From contig DATCBU010000029.1 of assembly GCA_036511675.1 (NCBI GenBank), forward strand, positions 1 to 24,325: DNA of 24,325 nt, read 5' to 3'. This document shows positions 21,921 to 24,325 of this stretch, piece after piece. The notes below the pieces were generated by a model. It had not been told where the DNA came from and ran no database searches. It worked only from the letters and a program-made list of their open reading frames with translations. The translations under genes were made by a program, and so were the position numbers. The first letter of the stretch is position 1, and each line of letters starts with the position of its first letter. This DNA comes from Chersky-840 sp036511675 (GTDB lineage Bacteria > Actinomycetota > Acidimicrobiia > Acidimicrobiales > UBA8190).

Positions 21921-21930
21921 AAGGGGAGGG
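21921..21930 (+). promoter_or_regulatory. Strong ribosome-binding site facing a CTG codon
   Basis: aaggggaggg is the best ribosome-binding site in this part of the window. The only methyltransferase-frame codon at correct spacing is CTG at 21940 (9 bases away); ATG 21997 is 66 bases away and TTG 21886 lies upstream. This argues for a CTG start. Confidence 0.5.
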
Positions 21931-21939
21931 CTCCAACGC

Positions 21940-22590
21940 CTGACCAACGGTGTCTGTCGTCGAGCGTTCTCCTCCCCCGAGGCGTTCGCCTACGAGATGA
22001 CGATCGCCCCGGCCCTCGCCCGGCTCATCACGCCGGTGATCCAGGCGGGCGTTGGCGGAGACTCGATCCTCGACGTCGGCAGCGGGGGCGGGCTCGTGGC
22101 GACCTCGATCGCCCTCGGTGACCGAAGAACGGTCGTCGGCATCGATCCGTCAGGGTCGCAGGTTCGACGTATGTGGCGCCAGGCGCGCCACGATCCTCAG
22201 GTCTGGCCCGTACGGGGCCGAGCCGAGAGCCTTCCCTTCGGTGAGGACTCGTTTGACTCGGTGTACTCGTCATGTGCGTGGAAGCATTGGCCCGACCCCG
22301 CGGTGGGACTCGCCGAATGCGTGCGGGTGACTCGACCAGGAGGTGCGCTCCTCGTCATCGAGATCGACGGCGCAAGCACGATCGAGGAGTTCAGACGGTT
22401 CGCCCGCGAGGCTCGAATCCCATTCGGCCTCCGCGACGCCTATGTACGTTTTGCGATGCGAACCGTCGTCGGAGTTGCCCCCGATCTGACGGCGCTCACC
22501 AAGAGCTTCGAGGGCCTCAGTGTCTGTCTTCCTGTGGTGACCAGAATGGGGGAGCTGCCCTTTCTCGTGGCCTCCACGATCGTGCTCTGA
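21940..22590 (+). CDS. Class I SAM-dependent methyltransferase
   Basis: From CTG 21940 the protein has 216 residues: TNGVCRRAFSSPEAFAYEM, then motif I ILDVGSGGGLVATSIAL, motif II VVGIDPSGSQVRRM (acidic D after the second strand), AESLPFGEDSFDSVYSSCAWKHW (motif III/IV) and ECVRVTRPGGALLVIEID. This is a UbiE/Methyltransf_11-type cytoplasmic enzyme with all SAM-binding motifs; the substrate is unknown. The start is open: TTG 21886 (overlapping the LLM stop) and ATG 21997 are the standard options, yet the strong ribosome-binding site and conserved-looking residues before M21997 favour CTG. The DNA from here on appears less GC-rich than upstream. Confidence 0.82.
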   Translation: MTNGVCRRAFSSPEAFAYEMTIAPALARLITPVIQAGVGGDSILDVGSGGGLVATSIALGDRRTVVGIDPSGSQVRRMWRQARHDPQVWPVRGRAESLPFGEDSFDSVYSSCAWKHWPDPAVGLAECVRVTRPGGALLVIEIDGASTIEEFRRFAREARIPFGLRDAYVRFAMRTVVGVAPDLTALTKSFEGLSVCLPVVTRMGELPFLVASTIVL

Positions 22591-22672
22591 CAACAGATCC
22601 GGCCACCACGGTCGGCCGACGGCAATCGAGGAACGAGCCCGCTATGCGCCCCTCGCTCCGGCGCTGGCCAGG

Positions 22673-23272
22673 CTACGAGACAATGCGGTAGCGGATGTGT
22701 GTGGCTTGCGAGGTGTCGATCACTCGAATGATCTCCAGTTCGACCCTCGCCGGCAACACGTCGAACAGTCGGCGCCCACCACCGAAGAGCACTGGGACTA
22801 GGTGGATCTGCACCTCATCGAGCACGTCCTCCTCAATCGCCGTCTGCGCCGTGTACGCCCCATGGACGAGCACGTTGCGGTCACCTGCGGCGGCCTTGGC
22901 CTGTGTCATCGCGCTGGCGATCCCATCTGTCACATAGGTCACCAACGGATACTTCGCGACCGAAGGTCCCGGCGGCCGGTGACTGGGCACGAAGATTGGG
23001 ACGCCGTCATGGTGGTCACCGCCCCAGTGATCGACCTGTTCCGCGGTATGGCGACCGGAGAGGACAGCCCCGTTCTCTTTGATCTCATCCAGAAAGTGAC
23101 TGCCTATCCCCGACGCATCCACGGTCTCGGCTGTAGGCCCAGCGTCCGAAGCAAACCCATACCACTCGTGGAGCCGCATGAAATCGTCGCCGCCGGGATT
23201 GCCCGGTTCGTCGTGGGGGCCAGCGATGTACCCGTCAAGTGACATCGACATGTAGAGCACGGATCTAGACAT
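22673..23272 (-). CDS. Dihydrofolate-reductase-like (RibD C-terminal domain) protein
   Basis: The 199-residue protein has the RibD_C/DHFR-like fold, NADPH-binding reductases that include riboflavin-pathway RibD and many stand-alone actinobacterial proteins. It opens with SVLYMSMSLDGYIAGPHDEP, followed by GAVLSGRHTAEQVDHWGG, a VTDGIASAMTQAKAAAGDRNVLVHGA segment (split here by eye into the helix and the NADPH-binding VLVHGA strand-turn) and DEVQIHLVPVLFGGGRRLFD near the end. Stand-alone members have no defined substrate. The ATG at 23272 begins the first strand; only a weak AGG precedes it. It is convergent with the methyltransferase across 82 bases, in which I see no clear terminator. Confidence 0.92.
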   Translation of the reverse strand: MSRSVLYMSMSLDGYIAGPHDEPGNPGGDDFMRLHEWYGFASDAGPTAETVDASGIGSHFLDEIKENGAVLSGRHTAEQVDHWGGDHHDGVPIFVPSHRPPGPSVAKYPLVTYVTDGIASAMTQAKAAAGDRNVLVHGAYTAQTAIEEDVLDEVQIHLVPVLFGGGRRLFDVLPARVELEIIRVIDTSQATHIRYRIVS

Positions 23273-23364
23273 AGAGCGAACCTGATTTCTGGACGTTGAC
23301 CTTGCTCACGTGAAACCCCTCCACACTGTCATCAATAGAAGAGACGGCGCGGTCCGCCTTGGAT

Positions 23365-23742
23365 TCACGAGGTGAGGATGTGTTTCCAGGCAACCGGATC
23401 CTCGGGATACAGCCAACGCTCGACCTGCTTGCCGTCTCGGAAGTGGAAGACACTTACAACTCGAGTCTGTACGTCCGTCTCGCCGCGTGTCGCACCCATA
23501 ACGCTGAGGGCACAGAGGTGCTCATCGTTCCCGAACACATCGTGCTCAGTGAGCCAGAATCCCCCTGTGACAAGTTCGGCTAGCCACTCGATTAGGTGGT
23601 CGCGACCACGGACATCGCCAAGCATGGGAACGTGCCAAATGACGTCGGGATCGATGAGAGCGGCCAACGTTTCTCGATCGCCCGAGCGGAATGCGTCGGC
23701 TGTCGCTCTATATGCGAGGGCGTTGGGATGGTCTGTAGACAC
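23365..23742 (-). CDS. SnoaL-like/NTF2-fold protein
   Basis: The 125-residue protein is a SnoaL-like member of the NTF2-like superfamily: ALAYRATADAFRSGDRETLA, LIDPDVIWHVPMLGDVRGRD (with the common W-H-V-P pattern after the first strand), a helix IEWLAELVTGGFW, and strands RVVSVFHFRDGKQVERWLYP ending near DPVAWKHIL. Such proteins are often called ketosteroid-isomerase-related, but most have no known reaction. The GTG at 23742 lacks a ribosome-binding site; TAGTGT ends 7 bases before it, which fits a leaderless transcript. It is unrelated in detail to the SnoaL-like gene beside the P450. Confidence 0.88.
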   Translation of the reverse strand: MSTDHPNALAYRATADAFRSGDRETLAALIDPDVIWHVPMLGDVRGRDHLIEWLAELVTGGFWLTEHDVFGNDEHLCALSVMGATRGETDVQTRVVSVFHFRDGKQVERWLYPEDPVAWKHILTS

Positions 23743-23749
23743 ATTCTCG

Positions 23750-23755
23750 ACACTA
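23750..23755 (-). promoter_or_regulatory. Candidate -10 box for leaderless SnoaL-like gene
   Basis: TAGTGT on the minus strand (23755-23750) matches TAnnnT and lies 7 bases before GTG 23742, so transcription would start at the codon. No ribosome-binding site is present. Confidence 0.35.
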
Positions 23756-23965
23756 CGCCGGCAAAAGCGCCAGGAACGAGACTCCGGGCGCTGGCCCGGC
23801 GCGTGTGGAGCGAACTGTCACATAGTGCCGGTGTTGTTCTGGGTCCTGCGGCGCCGTCGATGACAGTAGCCACGCTGTCTCGGTCAGCCCGCGCCGATCC
23901 TGAGCGGGTTCGTCCCATGGAAGGCGTCGCGCCGTGCGTAGCACGACGGAACGAGTGGTGCGATC

Positions 23966-24325
23966 CTATTGGCGAACAATAGCGAGTCCGCGCTCGACGT
24001 CTTCCAGGTGGTGTAGCGAGTCATGCAGCGCGTGCTCCAGCAATCGTCGTACGTCACTCCGAGTGGCGCCAATAGTCAGCCCCCGCGTCCAGGCGTCACG
24101 ACCGGCATCTTGGGCTACCTCGGCAAGTCGTATTGCCTGAGACGTCAGCGCTGCCGCTACCGCGTCCCAGTCGGCATCCCCGTAGGTCGCCACGGCCGAC
24201 TCAACGAGGTCATCGCCGATGGGAGGAAATGCTGGCTCGTCAACCGTCAGCGCTTGTTCGACCCCATAGACGTGCAGAGCAATGACGTCACGGGTGTGGG
24301 CCGCGTACTCGATGGCGGACCACAC
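23966..24325 (-). CDS. DinB-like four-helix protein, N-terminus cut by the window edge
   Basis: The visible 119 residues read VWSAIEYAAHTRDVIALHVYG at the edge and LLEHALHDSLHHLEDVERGL near the end. One His in the second helix (H10 of the visible part) and an HxxxH pair (H101, H105) match the metal-binding triad of the DinB/YfiT-like superfamily, which includes thiol-dependent (mycothiol, bacillithiol) S-transferases. The protein probably continues beyond 24325, since the W-S-x-x-E-Y-A-x-H motif normally follows an N-terminal helix. The stop TAG is at 23966-23968. The 223 bases between it and the SnoaL-like start show no gene. Confidence 0.85.
   Translation of the reverse strand: MWSAIEYAAHTRDVIALHVYGVEQALTVDEPAFPPIGDDLVESAVATYGDADWDAVAAALTSQAIRLAEVAQDAGRDAWTRGLTIGATRSDVRRLLEHALHDSLHHLEDVERGLAIVRQ

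Overview
The window is very GC-rich DNA from a high-GC actinobacterium, most likely an Acidimicrobiia-type organism. The supporting signs are frequent GTG starts, several starts that look leaderless, an LLM-type F420-dependent oxidoreductase, a ribose-5-phosphate isomerase B of the mycobacterial type (Glu, not Cys, in the active loop) and a secreted sedolisin carrying the 'GYFLVGQDGGVFAFGDA' repeats seen in secreted actinobacterial proteins. The assignment is inference; no rRNA, tRNA, CRISPR array or insertion sequence was recognised, and no gene-free stretch exceeds 300 bases.

Left edge (1-2801): the Thr/Pro-rich tail of a cut-off protein, a methyltransferase pseudogene with at least five frame-changing lesions, then a cytochrome P450 followed by a SnoaL/NTF2-like protein.

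Catabolic block (2842-13965): this is the core of the window. Read leftwards from about 12587 there are two family III (CaiB/BaiF) CoA-transferases, a thiolase-fold protein and its DUF35 partner, and a second thiolase-fold/DUF35 pair. All six genes are linked by 4-base stop/start overlaps. After a repeat-rich gap follow a dimeric alpha/beta-barrel protein, a ferritin-like protein, a third DUF35/thiolase pair and a signal-less ABC-type solute-binding-like protein. An amidohydrolase is divergently transcribed from the head of the block, with a perfect 12-bp palindrome between them. The three thiolase-fold proteins carry three different sets of residues at the catalytic positions. One matches the Tyr/Tyr pattern of the steroid side-chain aldolase Ltp2, one is a Tyr/His hybrid, and one keeps the nucleophilic Cys but replaces both oxyanion-hole histidines. 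Together with the P450 this suggests a CoA-dependent route for a hydrophobic (steroid-, terpenoid- or branched-acid-like) substrate: oxidation, CoA transfer, retro-aldol cleavage. The substrate cannot be read from sequence.

Middle (14018-19639): a class III nucleotidyl cyclase fused to a YHS-type metal-binding domain, a large secreted S53 (sedolisin) peptidase with C-terminal propeller-like repeats, a small alpha/beta-barrel protein, a membrane-anchored L,D-transpeptidase and a VOC-fold protein.

Right part (19718-24325): rpiB, divergent tag (3-methyladenine glycosylase I) overlapping a tiny acidic 'ESFPASD' protein gene, an LLM F420 oxidoreductase, a methyltransferase with an unusual start, a DHFR/RibD-C-like reductase, a second SnoaL-like protein and a partial DinB-like protein. 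From about 21,900 onward the DNA looks less GC-rich than the rest. Short 15-17 base tandem repeats lie directly beyond stop codons at three separate places (6734-6784, 13993-14037, 19640-19710).
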